In this document: positions 37,164-47,909 of the stretch, piece after piece | How positions within the stretch are numbered: position 1 is the stretch's first letter | Layout of the letters: each line of letters begins with the position of its first letter | Source: Flavobacterium sp. J372 | Lineage (GTDB): Bacteria > Bacteroidota > Bacteroidia > Flavobacteriales > Flavobacteriaceae | Direction of reading: 5' to 3' | DNA length: 64,000 nt | Assembly: GCF_024699965.1 (NCBI RefSeq) | Contig: NZ_JAJOMZ010000004.1 | Location: 2,292,001-2,356,000, forward strand | Program-made: the position numbers and the translations under genes | The notes under the pieces: generated by a model | Database searches by the model: none | The model's input: the letters and a program-made list of their open reading frames with translations, nothing else | What the model was told of the DNA's origin: nothing

Positions 37164-39729
37164 TTATGCCGAATTCCGCGCCGCATTGATATTGCCGAAC
37201 AGTGACCGCGTTACGATCTTCTCGTATGTTTCCAACAGCTTATCGTCTTCACCATTGTTTTTTATATGACGTATTTTCTGCAGGGCGTATTGCTGAATTG
37301 TAAGCAAAGGCATCACTATCTGCTCACGAATTTTTATAGAAGCCCGGCCATCAGGGTAGTTTTCCATGAGTTCTTCATAGCCGGAAAGTTTTAGCAGCAG
37401 GCGTTTGGTTTCGCAATACTCATCGTAGATTATCTGCCAGAACTCACCAAACTCTTTGTCATCTTTCATATAAGCTGTGAGCGGAAAGAATGACTTGCTC
37501 AGCGACATCATACTATTCTCTATCAGTGTGCGGAAAAAAAGTGAATTGGTGTACAGCTCTTTCACCTCATCCCATTTTTCCTCTTTTTCAAAATGCCCAA
37601 GTGCTGTCCCCAAGCCAAAGAAACCCGGCACGTTCTGCTTCAGCTGGCTCCATGACCCCACGAATGGTATAGCCCGCAGGTCGTTAAAATCTAATTCCTT
37701 AGACTTGCTGCGTTTGCTCGGCCTGCTGCCGATGTTGGTTTTGGCATAGTAATTCAGCGTACTCATTTTGTCGAGATACGGCACAAACTTGGGATGGTTC
37801 TTAAAGTCGAGGTACTTCTGGTAGCTCAGCTTTGCCATCTGGTTGATGAGAGCGTGCTGTTTCTGCGTAAGCTGCTTTTTGTCTTTGTTGAAAACACCAT
37901 TGGTAATCCCGGCGCTCAGCATATTCTCTAAGTTGAATCGGCAGGTATCAAGCGTACCGAAGTTACTGCTTATGGTTTGTCCCTGTATGGTAATCTGTAT
38001 CTCGCGGTTCTCGATAGTCGGGCCCTGCGATGCATAGTATTTATGGGTCTTACCCCCGCCCCTTGCTGGCGGGCCGCCACGTCCGTCAAAGAACACGACA
38101 GCTATATTATTTTCACGTGCAATGCGGGTCAGTTCTTCTTTGGCTTTAAAAAATGCCCCAGTTAGCCATAAGGTAACCGCCATCTTTAGTGCCGTCGCTA
38201 AAGCCGACCATAATCGTCTGCTTATTGCCCCGGCGTCTTAGGTGGGCCGCATATTTTTTGTCGTTATACAGCCTTTGCATAATATCGGCTGCCGCCTCAA
38301 GGTCGTCAACCGTTTCAAAAAGCGGCACAATATCAACTGTAGGATTCTCCCAACCTGTCATTTCGAACATTGCGAGTAACTCCATCACATTCAGCAGGCT
38401 TTCGGTGTTGCTGATGATGTAGCGGTTGCTCCCCCGCTCGCCGTTCAGTTCCTGTATATTTCGCATCGCCTGTATCGACTCCAGTGTTTGTCTGGCCTGT
38501 TCATCTTTTATTGCTGCAACATCAATAGTATCTTTCAACTTATGAAGCGCAGCTACTTTTTCATCTTCATCAAGTTCATTGTAATCTTTAGGAAGTTTTA
38601 CTAACGTTGACAAATGCTCAAATACCGCATTGTGGATTTTGCTGTTCTGGCGAACGTCCAGCCCTGCGAAGTGGAAGCCAAACAGGTTGACGCGGCTAAT
38701 GAACTCGTCTATTTTATCAATATACAGTGATTCATGCTTTTGGTAGACAATGTCACGCACCTCCGAAATCTTTTCTTTCAATTCTTCCTGCGTGATATAA
38801 AGCTCTCCCTGCGAATAAAACACGGAGCGGTACAGCTTCTGTTCAATATCGGTTATCTTATCCTCTACGCCCTCAAAAGTAAGCCTGCGCTTCAGCCTTC
38901 TGATGTCAGCATAATAGCACTTCAGGATTGATGTGCGCAGCCTGTCAGCCACTTTCATCGTAATCTCATTTGTTACAAACGGGTTGCCATCGCGGTCGCC
39001 TCCCGGCCAAAACCCGAACGTAAGCACCGGATGCTCCTGCGCTCCACTTTTAAAAATCGCCTGTTGTATATATGAAGACATCTCACCTGCCGTTCGGTAA
39101 AACACATTCTCCAGATACCAGATGAGGCTTACAGCCTCATCATAAGGTGTAGGCTTTTCTTTTTTAATAAATGGCGTTTTGCCGAGTTGTGACAGGAGTT
39201 CTTTAATTTCTGAAAGCGAATTGCTTTTTATGGCGTTGGTAAGATCGGTTATGATGCCAAGCACCGAGCCCGGATAAAATTGCGTAGGGTGTGCTGTAAG
39301 CACAGTTCCTACACTAAAATGTTCAAGAAAGTCCCTGAGCTCATTAATCAGCCCAAAATTCTCTGCACGTTCTTTTATATCCCGGAGCGTACCTGAACCT
39401 TCAAGATTGTTTAGGGTAGTAAAGGCTGCATCTTCAATGGCATCAAACAGCACTACCTGCCTTTCTACATACTGAATGAAGCGAAACATCATATCAATAC
39501 GCTGCTTTTCGGTAAATTCCGGCAAGTATTTACCGGCAAATGCGTTAAAGATTTCTTCCGGGCTGTGCCCCTCATTGTATCCCTGCTCACAAAACTCACT
39601 GAAAAGCGGCAGCATGGCCCCGGTATTATCAATAGCATCGAAAGGCAGGGTCATAAACAGGCTGTTGAACAGCTTGTACTTCAGCGCAACATTTTCATTA
39701 AAGCGTTCAAGCCGGGTATCGGGATACAT
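37164..39729 (-). CDS. ppc: Phosphoenolpyruvate carboxylase (frameshifted)
   Basis: Makes oxaloacetate from PEP and bicarbonate, replenishing the TCA cycle. The two frames overlap around 38146-38183 and are joined by removing one base from the A run 38148-38153, giving 854 residues, the normal size for this phylum. Conserved parts: catalytic His in VLTAHPTQFYPG, GGDRDGNPFVT, then FHFAGLDVRQ, VGFSDGTKDGGY and, after the break, FFDGRGGPPARGGG with catalytic Arg. It ends in RNSA rather than the usual NTG, as some Bacteroidota do. The Lrp regulator gene lies upstream on the same strand, separated by a terminator. Confidence 0.94.
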
Positions 39730-39754
39730 AGTGAAGAATTTTCCCTGAAATTAA

Positions 39755-39786
39755 TAAAAAAACCCTCATGCTTTAAACATGAGGGT
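39755..39786 (-). terminator. Terminator of the Lrp/AsnC gene
   Basis: ACCCTCATG (39762-39770) and CATGAGGGT (39778-39786); on the minus strand it is followed by seven T. Confidence 0.85.
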
Positions 39787-39807
39787 ATTAATATTTTGCA
39801 AAAAATC

Positions 39808-40286
39808 TTACAAGTCTTTGAAGATGGTATGCATAAGCCTTTTCTTATCATTGATGCTCTCCTCAAGCGATATCATCGTTTCAGTACGGTAAACGCCTTC
39901 AATATCATCAATCATGAAAATAACTTCTTTGGCATGTTTGGTATCTTTAGCACGTATTTTACAGAAAATGTTGAATTTACCGGTAGTTACATGAGCTACA
40001 GTAACGAATGGAATTTCATTGATGCGCTCAAGTACAAATTTGGTTTGTGATGTATTATGAAGGAAAACACCAACATAAGCTATGAAAGAATAGCCAAGCT
40101 TTTCATAATCAAGAGTTAATGATGAACCCTGAATGATGCCTGCATCTTCCATTTTTTAACCCTTACGTGCACAGTGCCCGCAGAGATAAGCAGTTTTTTA
40201 GCGATATCTGTAAACGGTACCCTTGTGTTGTCAATCAGCATGTCTAATATCTGATGGTCAACCTCATCTAAACGAAATTTGCTCAT
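39808..40286 (-). CDS. Lrp/AsnC family transcriptional regulator (frameshifted)
   Basis: A feast/famine regulator. The N-terminal HTH (FRLDEVDHQILDMLIDNTRVPFTDIAKKLLISAGTVHVRVKK) begins at ATG 40286. The six-T run at 40152-40157 is one base short; with seven the frame joins MEDAGIIQGSSLTLDYEKLG and the RAM effector domain to 39808, giving 159 residues. HVTTGKFNIFCKIRAKD is the RAM core. It probably binds an amino acid and regulates metabolism genes; the targets are unknown. The next gene downstream is ppc, beyond a terminator. Confidence 0.92.
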
Positions 40287-40328
40287 AGTGTGCTTTTTAA
40301 AGTAATTATCTGGTTAAGTTCAATTACA

Positions 40329-40703
40329 TTATAAGTGCGTTGCTAAACTTCTTCTCCATTTTTTGAAATGCCTGCGGCCTATTATAAAATCTGCTTTCCG
40401 GCCAACTATCGGTGCCTTGCCCCCATTAGCGTCAGTAAATTCTTCGTAGCTACAGTCATATTCAATATGTCCGTGAAAATCATGAAGATTACCTATTTCG
40501 CTGATAATAGCTTCAAAAATTACAGAATTATCAATTAACGCTTCTTTATACTGTGATGCAAAATTCGAAATAATTTCTTTATTTTCATAATTTATTTTGA
40601 CATTTTTCCACATCATATCATAAAAAGCTATCTTATTTTGTGGAATTTCAAAATATCTTTCGCTTTCATTAACAACTATAACGTTTTCGTAAATTGCTGA
40701 CAA
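40329..40703 (-). CDS. Hypothetical protein, up to 124 residues
   Basis: An open frame that begins at TTG 40703 inside the end of the M14 peptidase gene. The first ATG in frame is much later (40616). The sequence has a balanced, soluble composition (ESERYFEIPQNKIAFYDMMWKN, DFHGHIEYDCSYEEF), and ends with a basic RRHFKKWRRSLATHL. No family recognised. It may be a real translationally coupled gene with a non-ATG start. It is more AT-rich than its neighbours. Confidence 0.4.
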   Translation of the reverse strand: MSAIYENVIVVNESERYFEIPQNKIAFYDMMWKNVKINYENKEIISNFASQYKEALIDNSVIFEAIISEIGNLHDFHGHIEYDCSYEEFTDANGGKAPIVGRKADFIIGRRHFKKWRRSLATHL

Positions 40704-41494
40704 TCCTGATAATAATGCAAAAACACATACTTACGTGTAGTTTCGCGCTCATAGTCATTGGGGAAATGCCCGGCCTCGAACAAAATTGTTGGCACACCCA
40801 ATGATTGAAATGTATCGCCTATGCAATTGATGTTAAAGCCGTCATCAAAACGCCCCACCTGCCCGGGAATATATTGCTGAAGTGTTTTATGCATCGCAAC
40901 AATTACATTGATGGCTTTTAAACGGCAGTCGTTTATCTCCCTGGCTTCATTATAAGATGGGGCAAGAAAAGACATAGTAGCAGGCTTACCCGTATCTCCC
41001 ACGGCAAATATTGTGCGCTGGTCATGCATGTTGTAGCACCAGTGCGGTTTAAATTCATCAAATGCCCTGCGTAATGCCCTGCTTTCGGGTTGTGATAAAT
41101 CTGCTGCGTCACGGTTAAGGTCAATACCGTTTGCATTTACGCGTGTGTAAGCTTTAGCTCCATCCGGATTTATCATAGGAAGTATCAGGAAAGTAAACTT
41201 GCTAAGGAAGCGTTGCGCATTTTCAGTTTCATCAGACAAGAAATTCAAAAAATCAAAAATTGCTTTTGTAGTAGTTGATTCATTGCCATGCATTTGAGAC
41301 CATATAAAAACCCGAACAGGCCCATTACCGGCTTTTAAGCTCCAAATTGTTTCGCCATTTACAGATGTTCCTGTTTTGCAGGTTTCAAATTTTTCGCTAT
41401 GCTTCTTAATTAATGGTTCTATGTGCTGAAGCGTAATATACCGCCCATGCAAAGCAGGCTCTTTGTAACAGGTAAACAGATATTCAAGATTCAT
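40676..41494 (-). CDS. M14 zinc carboxypeptidase family protein
   Basis: About 272 residues from MNLEYLFTCYKEPALHG (41494); the upstream extension is not supported. A zinc-binding HxxE is in SQMHGNESTTT; GIDLNRDAAD matches the substrate-binding region; the later zinc His lies in WCYNMHDQRT; the catalytic Glu in ILFEAGHFPNDYER. No signal peptide, so it acts in the cytoplasm. The substrate is unknown, though cell-wall peptide trimming is seen in some relatives. It ends in overlap with the small hypothetical gene. Confidence 0.85.
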   Translation of the reverse strand: MNLEYLFTCYKEPALHGRYITLQHIEPLIKKHSEKFETCKTGTSVNGETIWSLKAGNGPVRVFIWSQMHGNESTTTKAIFDFLNFLSDETENAQRFLSKFTFLILPMINPDGAKAYTRVNANGIDLNRDAADLSQPESRALRRAFDEFKPHWCYNMHDQRTIFAVGDTGKPATMSFLAPSYNEAREINDCRLKAINVIVAMHKTLQQYIPGQVGRFDDGFNINCIGDTFQSLGVPTILFEAGHFPNDYERETTRKYVFLHYYQDCQQFTKTL

Positions 41495-41539
41495 TAAAGT
41501 TGATTTATAATGTAAATATATAGTGATGAAGGATATTAA

Positions 41540-41567
41540 ACAAAAAAGCCCTGCATTAGCAGAGCTT
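41540..41567 (-). terminator. Terminator of the lipoprotein gene
   Basis: AAAGCCCTGC (41545-41554) and GCAGAGCTTT (41558-41567) with one mismatch; the A run to its left gives T on the minus strand. Confidence 0.7.
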
Positions 41568-41590
41568 TGAATATTCACATCAACAAATGA

Positions 41591-42611
41591 TTATCTTCTT
41601 GACAGGTACACGGCAGATACACCCGGCTCAGCCCTATTTTGTAAAGGTGCTGTATCAAAAGTACCTGTTGATGGCGATGCAAATGTAAGTACACGGCCGC
41701 CGCCATTCAGCCTTTCAGCCACATAGATTCTTTTTGCTACGTTATCATATGCTACATCAACAGGGTTACCCAACATTGTTGAAGGGTCCGTATATCCTAT
41801 GCTGTAACCCCATATTTATACCATTTCCGCTTGTAACATTGTTGAAAATCTCAGTCCAGTTATCAATAAATACAATACCACCGTCATTATCAACAGCTGC
41901 ATCTCCAATATCAGTAAGTACCATAACATCTGATTCTGCCGAATAAGTAATACCATGAGTCCTGGTAAGGCCTGCAATGCTAACAATCTTAGTTGGGAAA
42001 ATAGCGCCTTCAGGCATGCTTAATATATTATCAAACCTTGCTATGTTTCCGGTATTGTCAACTACCGCATAAAGATTATTGCCGTCTGCATGGATTCCCC
42101 ACAGTTTAAAATCGATAGTATATGTTTTTGTTTTTGAAAATTCATTGCCGTTTTTAGTAAACACAACAATTTTATTTGTCATTTCATTCGCAGCAGATTG
42201 GTCTTGTACAACAAAGATTGTATTGCCTGTAACCGCAATTTCTCTCGGGTTTGTAAAGTGGATATCAGATATTCCGTTACCAACGTTTAAAAGTGTTCCG
42301 TTATTAGCAATTGCATCCTGTATATTCTCATATAGGTTTAATTTATTCCTGCTTCTTGATGCCTGTATGATTTGGTCTGAAACAGGATCATAATAAATTC
42401 CATCTGAATCGAGGTTTATATCATCAGCATTACCAAGGCTCACTACCTGCCCGTTTGACAAATTTGTAACTGATATCTTGCCTGAAGTATTGCTGGATGT
42501 GTAAAGCTCTACTGTTTGCTGCTGATTGTTATTATTATTGTCATCATCACTGCACGATGCAAAAAATGACAATCCTGCCAATACGCCTAATAGGTAAATG
42601 TTTCTTTTCAT
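41591..42611 (-). CDS. Secreted lipoprotein, beta-propeller-like (frameshifted)
   Basis: Lipobox FASC-SDDD at residues 17-20; the Asp/Asn-rich stretch after the Cys fits surface-exposed lipoproteins of this phylum. The body has repeated strand patterns (ISDIHFTNPREIAVTGNTIFVV, KLWGIHADGNNLYAVVDNTGNIARF), suggesting a six- or seven-bladed propeller. CCCC at 41808-41811 has one base too many; removing it yields MGYSIGYTDPSTMLGNPVDV and an end at 41591, 339 residues. Without correction the last blade is lost. No catalytic residues are visible. Possibly a binding or sensing protein. Confidence 0.75.
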
Positions 42612-42718
42612 AAGTAGAAATGTTAGTTAATTTTGTTTTTGTAAATATAACCGCACATACTCTTAACGTTTTACCAATGAATAGTTATAAATAACTTAAA
42701 CTACCTATAACACCCATA

Positions 42719-42762
42719 AATAAAAAACCCGGAAGCATATTATAAAATATTTCCCGGGTTCT
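42719..42762 (-). terminator. Terminator of the acyltransferase gene
   Basis: AACCCGG and CCGGGTT close a stem around AAGCATATTATAAAATATTTC. On the minus strand it is followed by TTTTTTATT. The rest of 42612-42912 holds no gene I can see. Confidence 0.65.
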
Positions 42763-42912
42763 CATTAACCAATAAAACAAACACAAATTCTTAAAAGCTG
42801 CTTAAGCAGTAATATTCTATAAATATTTTATTGGCCTATAGCTAACTTTCTCATTTTTGCTATTGTAAAGATACAACCACATGTTGTTAATGACTGCTAA
42901 CAAAGCGTTAAA

Positions 42913-43469
42913 CTATTCATAATCATTTTTGTAGCTGTATTCAGGCACAAAGCCTGTTACGCCAATGTAGTTTGCCTCAAGAATTTTAAGGTCATTGTCA
43001 ATATTACCTGCAGGATAAAATGGCTCAGCAATCTTAACCTCTTTTTACCATAGTCAAATGCAATTGCAACCACAGGCACATCAGCTTTAAGCGCTATGTA
43101 ATAAAAGCCGGTTTTCCATTTGTCAACTTTTTTACGCGTTCCTTCAGGGGCGATAGCCAAACGAAACACCTTACGCTGATGGAAGATTGCTGCAATGGCG
43201 TCAACCTTATTCTCTGCCCTGCTCCTGTCAAGCGGCGCGCCGCCCATCCACCGGAACCATGCCCCAAAAGGGAACCGGAACAGCTCTTTCTTTGCCACAT
43301 AGTGCATCTCCAGCCCTATTGACCCACGTGCCATTACCCCAATAAAGAAATCAACCCAACTGGTGTGAGGCACCACTACCATTATGCATTTTTTTAAGCC
43401 AGGACTTATAGTTCCGTTAAGCCGCCATCCCATAAGCCTGAAAAATATAAACCGATATATTTTTTTCAT
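42913..43469 (-). CDS. Lysophospholipid acyltransferase family protein (PlsC-like, frameshifted)
   Basis: A membrane-associated acyltransferase of the LPLAT superfamily. The catalytic block PHTSWVDFFIG (H-x4-D) is near residue 35; GGAPLDRSRAENKV and APEGTRKKVDKWKTGFYYIA (EGTR) follow. The T run at 43042-43046 is one short; with six the frame reads KKEVKIAEPFYPAGNIDND to a stop at 42913, giving 185 residues. The acyl acceptor is unknown; in this phylum such enzymes serve phospholipid or ornithine-lipid synthesis. It is divergent from the SAM-dependent methyltransferase-like gene 60 bp away. Confidence 0.85.
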
Positions 43470-43529
43470 AAATCGTCAGAAAACAGGCTATAAAAATACT
43501 ATATATTTACAACCGCAAACAAATTACTA

Positions 43530-44192
43530 ATGTTCAGGCGGATTTTAAGCTACTTCATCCCTATAAATATTTACAACAAACGCTCTGCTTACAGCAAAAA
43601 CCTTGAAGTTACCTGGAACAATGGCCAGCTGGTACTTGACAGTGCCAATACCAATTATTCATACGGCAGCCTGCAGCGCATATTGCGGAAAGGATTGCAC
43701 TACATAGGTTTTGAGCGCATACGCGGATTTAAGGAGATACTTATACTTGGTGTGGCAGGCGGCAGCGTGATCAAAACACTAAAGGATGAAATAAAATACT
43801 GCGGACACATCACCGGCGTTGAAATTGACCCTGTGGCAGTTGAGATTGCAAACACCTATTTCGGACTCAAAGATTATAATGACGTTGAAATAGTAATTGG
43901 TGATGCTTTTGAATACGTGCTGCGAACAAAGAAAAGGTATGACCTCATCATTATTGATATCTTTCGCGACACTGCTATGCCTAACTTTTTGTTTGAAGAT
44001 TTCTTTATTAACAGAATTAACTTCCTTCTTAATGTAAATGGCTTCATCTTGTTCAATACCATGACATTGACAAAGAAAGATAAGCAAAGAAATTTAGATT
44101 ATCGCACACACTTTAGCAATGATTATTCCGTACGGATGTACCCCAAGGTAGAAGACCATAACGAGCTTTTTACGATAAAAAAATTACGGTGA
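43530..44192 (+). CDS. Spermidine-synthase-like SAM-dependent transferase
   Basis: A 220-residue Rossmann fold protein. Motif I EILILGVAGGSVIKTL, acidic loop ITGVEIDPVAVEIA, then VIGDAFEYVLRTKKRYDLIIIDIF, as in the spermidine synthase-like and FkbM-like methyltransferases. The residues that bind polyamine in true SpeE are not evident. The substrate cannot be told. It stands alone in the plus direction, convergent with kdsB, and a degenerate GCGGATTTAGCAGATT repeat lies just after it. Confidence 0.75.
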   Translation: MFRRILSYFIPINIYNKRSAYSKNLEVTWNNGQLVLDSANTNYSYGSLQRILRKGLHYIGFERIRGFKEILILGVAGGSVIKTLKDEIKYCGHITGVEIDPVAVEIANTYFGLKDYNDVEIVIGDAFEYVLRTKKRYDLIIIDIFRDTAMPNFLFEDFFINRINFLLNVNGFILFNTMTLTKKDKQRNLDYRTHFSNDYSVRMYPKVEDHNELFTIKKLR

Positions 44193-44204
44193 TTTTTATG
44201 GAAC

Positions 44205-44250
44205 GCGGATGACGCGGATTTAGCAGATTTAGCAGATTTATGCGGATCTT
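44205..44250. repeat. Degenerate intergenic repeat, copy 1
   Basis: ACGCGGATGACGCGGATTTAGCAGATTTAGCAGATTTATGCGGAT contains tandem GCGGATT and AGCAGATTT units. A related copy lies inverted at 48995-49045. It resembles the repeats of this kind scattered in Flavobacterium intergenic regions. Confidence 0.45.
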
Positions 44251-44987
44251 TTTAAGATTACCCCCAGCATCTTCCTGGCCTTTTCCAAATCTTCAGGGGT
44301 GTCGATGCCTATGCCGGCGTGGCCTGTCTGCACCATCCTGATTTTCTTGCCGTACTCCAGGTAGCGCAGCTGTTCCAGTTTTTCGGTAGCTTCGAGCGAT
44401 TGCATTGGCAGCTTATAAAAGTCCATAAGCGCATGCTTCCTGAACGCGTAAATACCTATATGCCTGAAGTATTTCGCTCCTGCTTCTTTATCACGTGGAA
44501 ATGGAATAACCGAACGTGAGAAATATAGCGCGAAGCCCTTCTGGTCGGTAATTACTTTTACATTGTTGGGGTTATTGATATCATCCCAGTCCGTTATCGG
44601 AATCATTACTGATGCAAGGTCAATCTCATGGGCGGTGTCGCTCTTAAACACTTCAAGCACATCCGCCAAGGGTTCTTTGTTGATAAAAGGCTCATCACCC
44701 TGTACGTTCACAACTATATCAACATCAAGGTTTTCTACCGCTTCAGCTATACGATCACTTCCACTCTCATGTTCTTTAATGCTCATGATGGCTTTGCCGC
44801 CGTTGGCTTCAATCTCTTTAAAGATGATATCAGAGTCGGTAACCACAAACACATCATCAAACAGGCCTGTGCCCACCGCTGCCTGGTAGGTTCTGGTTAT
44901 AACTGTCTTCCCTCCCAGATCCTGCATAAGCTTTGCCGGGAAACGTGTGCTGGCATATCGCGCCGGTATTACTGCTATGATTTTCAT
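44238..44987 (-). CDS. kdsB: 3-deoxy-manno-octulosonate cytidylyltransferase
   Basis: Activates KDO with CTP for lipopolysaccharide assembly. It is 249 residues, normal length. [15 protein letters not shown] (nucleotide-binding loop), [21 protein letters not shown] and [12 protein letters not shown] are all in place. The start shares one base with the stop of the upstream hypothetical lipoprotein gene (TAATG), so the two are coupled. Its presence confirms a Gram-negative outer membrane. Confidence 0.96.
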   Translation of the reverse strand: MKIIAVIPARYASTRFPAKLMQDLGGKTVITRTYQAAVGTGLFDDVFVVTDSDIIFKEIEANGGKAIMSIKEHESGSDRIAEAVENLDVDIVVNVQGDEPFINKEPLADVLEVFKSDTAHEIDLASVMIPITDWDDINNPNNVKVITDQKGFALYFSRSVIPFPRDKEAGAKYFRHIGIYAFRKHALMDFYKLPMQSLEATEKLEQLRYLEYGKKIRMVQTGHAGIGIDTPEDLEKARKMLGVILKRSA

Positions 44988-45604
44988 TATAAATATTTCT
45001 TCTCCTTTAATTTTCCTTCCTCGTCAATTTCAAATCTAATCCAACTTCCACGTTGCAAAGGTTCGGGCTTCTTCAATGTACACATAATCGTAAATATATG
45101 GGTAACTTGATGATTTTTTGTTACACTGAAATCCCATTCAGATAGATGGATTGACGAATATAAATGTTTATTCTTAATGAGCTTTTTTGCAGCCTCAACA
45201 TATGACGGTATTTCATCAAATTTGATTTCCTTTATTCTGACAGTTTCAACAGTATCGTCACTTTTATTTAATAAACGAGGTTCAAATTTATACAACAAAT
45301 CAGGTTCAGAAACATCATCCGGCTCAGCCAGCTTATAAACCTCATAATAAACTTTATTTTGTATTGGGTATTCTATAGTTACAGTTTGTAATACTGATTC
45401 CATTGTTGGAACATATCCAGTTGCAGTAACGAGAGAGAGACCATTGATTTCTTTATTTTCACCAAACCTTTCAATGATTATATCCCGTGCATTATTAACT
45501 CCCTCCTGGGTTTCAATATTTACTGTACCTATATTACATGAATATAAGCACATTAACATTATTGAATATACCAATATCGGGAAACTACTCTTCAAACGCC
45601 TCAT
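44987..45604 (-). CDS. Hypothetical lipoprotein, 205 residues
   Basis: Signal peptide with lipobox MCLYSC-N at about residue 23. The mature part alternates helix and strand ([72 protein letters not shown]) without a known fold. The start lies inside the end of the helicase gene (20-bp overlap) and the stop overlaps the kdsB start. It is clearly AT-richer than both neighbours, suggesting a later insertion into an operon. Function unknown. Confidence 0.6.
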   Translation of the reverse strand: MRRLKSSFPILVYSIMLMCLYSCNIGTVNIETQEGVNNARDIIIERFGENKEINGLSLVTATGYVPTMESVLQTVTIEYPIQNKVYYEVYKLAEPDDVSEPDLLYKFEPRLLNKSDDTVETVRIKEIKFDEIPSYVEAAKKLIKNKHLYSSIHLSEWDFSVTKNHQVTHIFTIMCTLKKPEPLQRGSWIRFEIDEEGKLKEKKYL

Positions 45605-47010
45605 CTTTAAACCCTATTAAATACAATTTATCTTTTGCCCGTGTCACTGCCGTGTACAACCAACGCAGGTAATCCCTGTTGATGCCCTCCGGCAGGTAAG
45701 GCTGCTCTATAAACACCGTGTTCCACTGCCCGCCCTGGCTTTTATGGCAGGTAATGGCATAGGAGAACTTGACCTGCAGCGCATTAAAATAGGGGTTGTT
45801 CTTAACTGCCATAAAACGTTTGTATTTGTTGGCTTCGTGCTCATAATCAGCCATAACCTCCTTATACAGCTTATCCGATTCCTCATACGTAAGCGACGGC
45901 GTTTCACTTTCCAGCGTGTCGAGAATCAGTATCGTCTCAAATGGCAGCTGGTTTTCATAATCTACCATCCGTACTTTCACTTTCGCGAACTTAAAGCCGT
46001 ACAGCTCCTGAATCTTGAAAATCTCCAGCACTTCAATGATGTCACCGTTGGCAATGAAACCTGCCTCGCTCTTTTCCTCAAGCCAAAAATAATTATTCTT
46101 TACCACCATCAACATATCTCCGGCCGAAAGTTCGCTCTCACGGCCTAAAATTCGCGTACGTATCTGCATATTATACTGGTTGGCCCGCTTGTTGGGACCG
46201 TACAATGAAAGCCGTATCTTCAATACTATAATTGCTATATGCGGCGTGTATGGCATCCTGAATGTCGTAACCATCCGTCAGCCGCACAATATCCTTAAAA
46301 CCTCTTAAATTGAACGTAAACGCGTCAGGGAATGCCGTCTTCAGCATCTCACGTATCTCTGTAGCGTTGTAAAGAATTCCTGAGTCAAGAGCCTGGCGCA
46401 TTACTTCGTCCAATTCTATGTGGTGCACGTTCTTATCGTAATTCTGAGCCAGTCCTTTTATATCCAGCGCGGGACTCAACTCCATATTCACCGGCGGAAG
46501 CTGTGCCGTATCACCAATCAGTATCATGCTGCACCGCTCACCGTTGTACACATAGCTCATAAGATCGTCAAGCAGCGAACCGTTGGCATACATCCTGCTC
46601 TCTGCGGCGGTATCGCTTATCATTGAGGCTTCATCCACAATAAAAACTGTGTCCTTAAATTTATTCGGCTGCAATGTAAAGCCCACCTCGCCCCCGCTTC
46701 CTTTTTTCGGGAAATAAATGCGTTTGTGTATCGTAAACGCCGGTTTGTTGCTGTAATTTGCAATAACCTTCGCCGCGCGGCCCGTCGGTGCCAAGAGCAC
46801 ATATTTCTTACCGGCTGCCTGAAGATTATTTACAAGTGTCGATATAATCGTAGTCTTACCTGTACCTGCATAGCCTTTCAGCACAAAGAGGTTGTTCCTG
46901 CTATGGTCAGTCACAAAGCCCGCAATCTGCTGGAGGAAAATATCCTGCTTTGCCGTGGGCTCAAACGGGAAACTGTTGCGCAACAGGCTGTAAAACTGCG
47001 GGGTGGTCAT
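45585..47010 (-). CDS. RecD-like/Dda-type SF1 DNA helicase (frameshifted)
   Basis: An ATP-dependent 5'-3' type helicase of 474 residues after correction. Walker A LKGYAGTGKTT (about residue 50), APTGRAAKV, DEASMIS (motif II), GDTAQLPPV (motif III), and at the end the UvrD-type fold with SYAITCHKSQGGQWNTVFIE and LYTAVTRAKDKL (motifs V and VI). The break is at GGG 46194-46196, one base too many. I use ATG 47010, since the codon at 47022 is TTG. Common in Bacteroidota as a single-chain RecD2-like protein; it probably aids repair or replication restart. Confidence 0.9.
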
Positions 47011-47108
47011 TCGGGTAATCAAATTAGGATTTCAAAGATACCACGATTTTGCGCCCTGCCCCGCATATCCCGAAAAAGAATGTAAATTTGTTACCCTAAC
47101 CCGTTGCC

Positions 47109-47909
47109 ATGACAGACGTTATTACACTGAAGAATTACCGCAAACTGGCGCTGAGCGTGGCGCAGGACGGCCTTTCGTTCTGCTGCCTTGATACGCTCAA
47201 CTGGCAGCTGCTGGGCCATAAAGAAATTAAGTTCGCGAAGTACAAGCCTATTGAAGAACAGCTTTGGAAGGTGTTTGTTGACCATCCTGAACTTACCCGC
47301 CCGTATGACGAAGTGGTGGTTTTGCACGATAACAGCTTCAATACCTTTGTACCGCAAGCGTTGTTTGACGAGCATTACCTGGGCAGCTACCTGCAATACA
47401 ACACCAAGGTTTTTGAGACGGATTTCTTCACATACGATGCTATAGCCGGCCACGAAATGAACAATGTATATGTGCCGCTGGTAAACGTGAACAATTTTCT
47501 TATCGACCAGTTCGGGGAGTTCGAGTACCGTAATGCCAACAGCATCCTTGTTCCGAAACTTTTGGAACTTGGCAGCACCGGCAGCGTGAATGTGTACATC
47601 CATCTTCAGGATAACCATTTCGAGATTGTGGTAGCTCGCGGACAAAAGCTATTGCTGTTCAACTCGTTTGAGTACAGCACTACGGACGACTTTTTATATT
47701 ACATATTATTTACTCTTGAGCAGCTGCAGCTGAACCCCGAGACCGTAAACATAAGCCTATTGGGGAAAATCGACAGGCAGAGCGCTTATTTTGAGGCGGC
47801 TTACAATTATATTCGGAATGTAGATTTGCTCGACACCACGGCGCTGCAGGATAAATTCGGCATTACCGAAGCCATTGCGCTGGAACACTTTATACTATTG
47901 CATTCATGA
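47109..47909 (+). CDS. DUF3822 protein
   Basis: A 266-residue protein of the DUF3822 family. The order DUF3822-rsmD is conserved in Bacteroidota, and here the stop overlaps the rsmD start (ATGA). The fold looks like a duplicated ribonuclease-H-like/actin-like domain (KLALSVAQDGLSFCCLD, then VNVYIHLQDNHFEIVVARGQKLLLFNSF), a possible pseudo-ATPase. No catalytic residues can be assigned. A link to ribosome maturation is inferred from its partner only. Confidence 0.85.
   Translation: MTDVITLKNYRKLALSVAQDGLSFCCLDTLNWQLLGHKEIKFAKYKPIEEQLWKVFVDHPELTRPYDEVVVLHDNSFNTFVPQALFDEHYLGSYLQYNTKVFETDFFTYDAIAGHEMNNVYVPLVNVNNFLIDQFGEFEYRNANSILVPKLLELGSTGSVNVYIHLQDNHFEIVVARGQKLLLFNSFEYSTTDDFLYYILFTLEQLQLNPETVNISLLGKIDRQSAYFEAAYNYIRNVDLLDTTALQDKFGITEAIALEHFILLHS

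Noticed and set aside
37164..39729. Two separate genes for halves of PEP carboxylase
   Set aside because: Both halves are needed for one active site and a single base in an A run restores the full protein.
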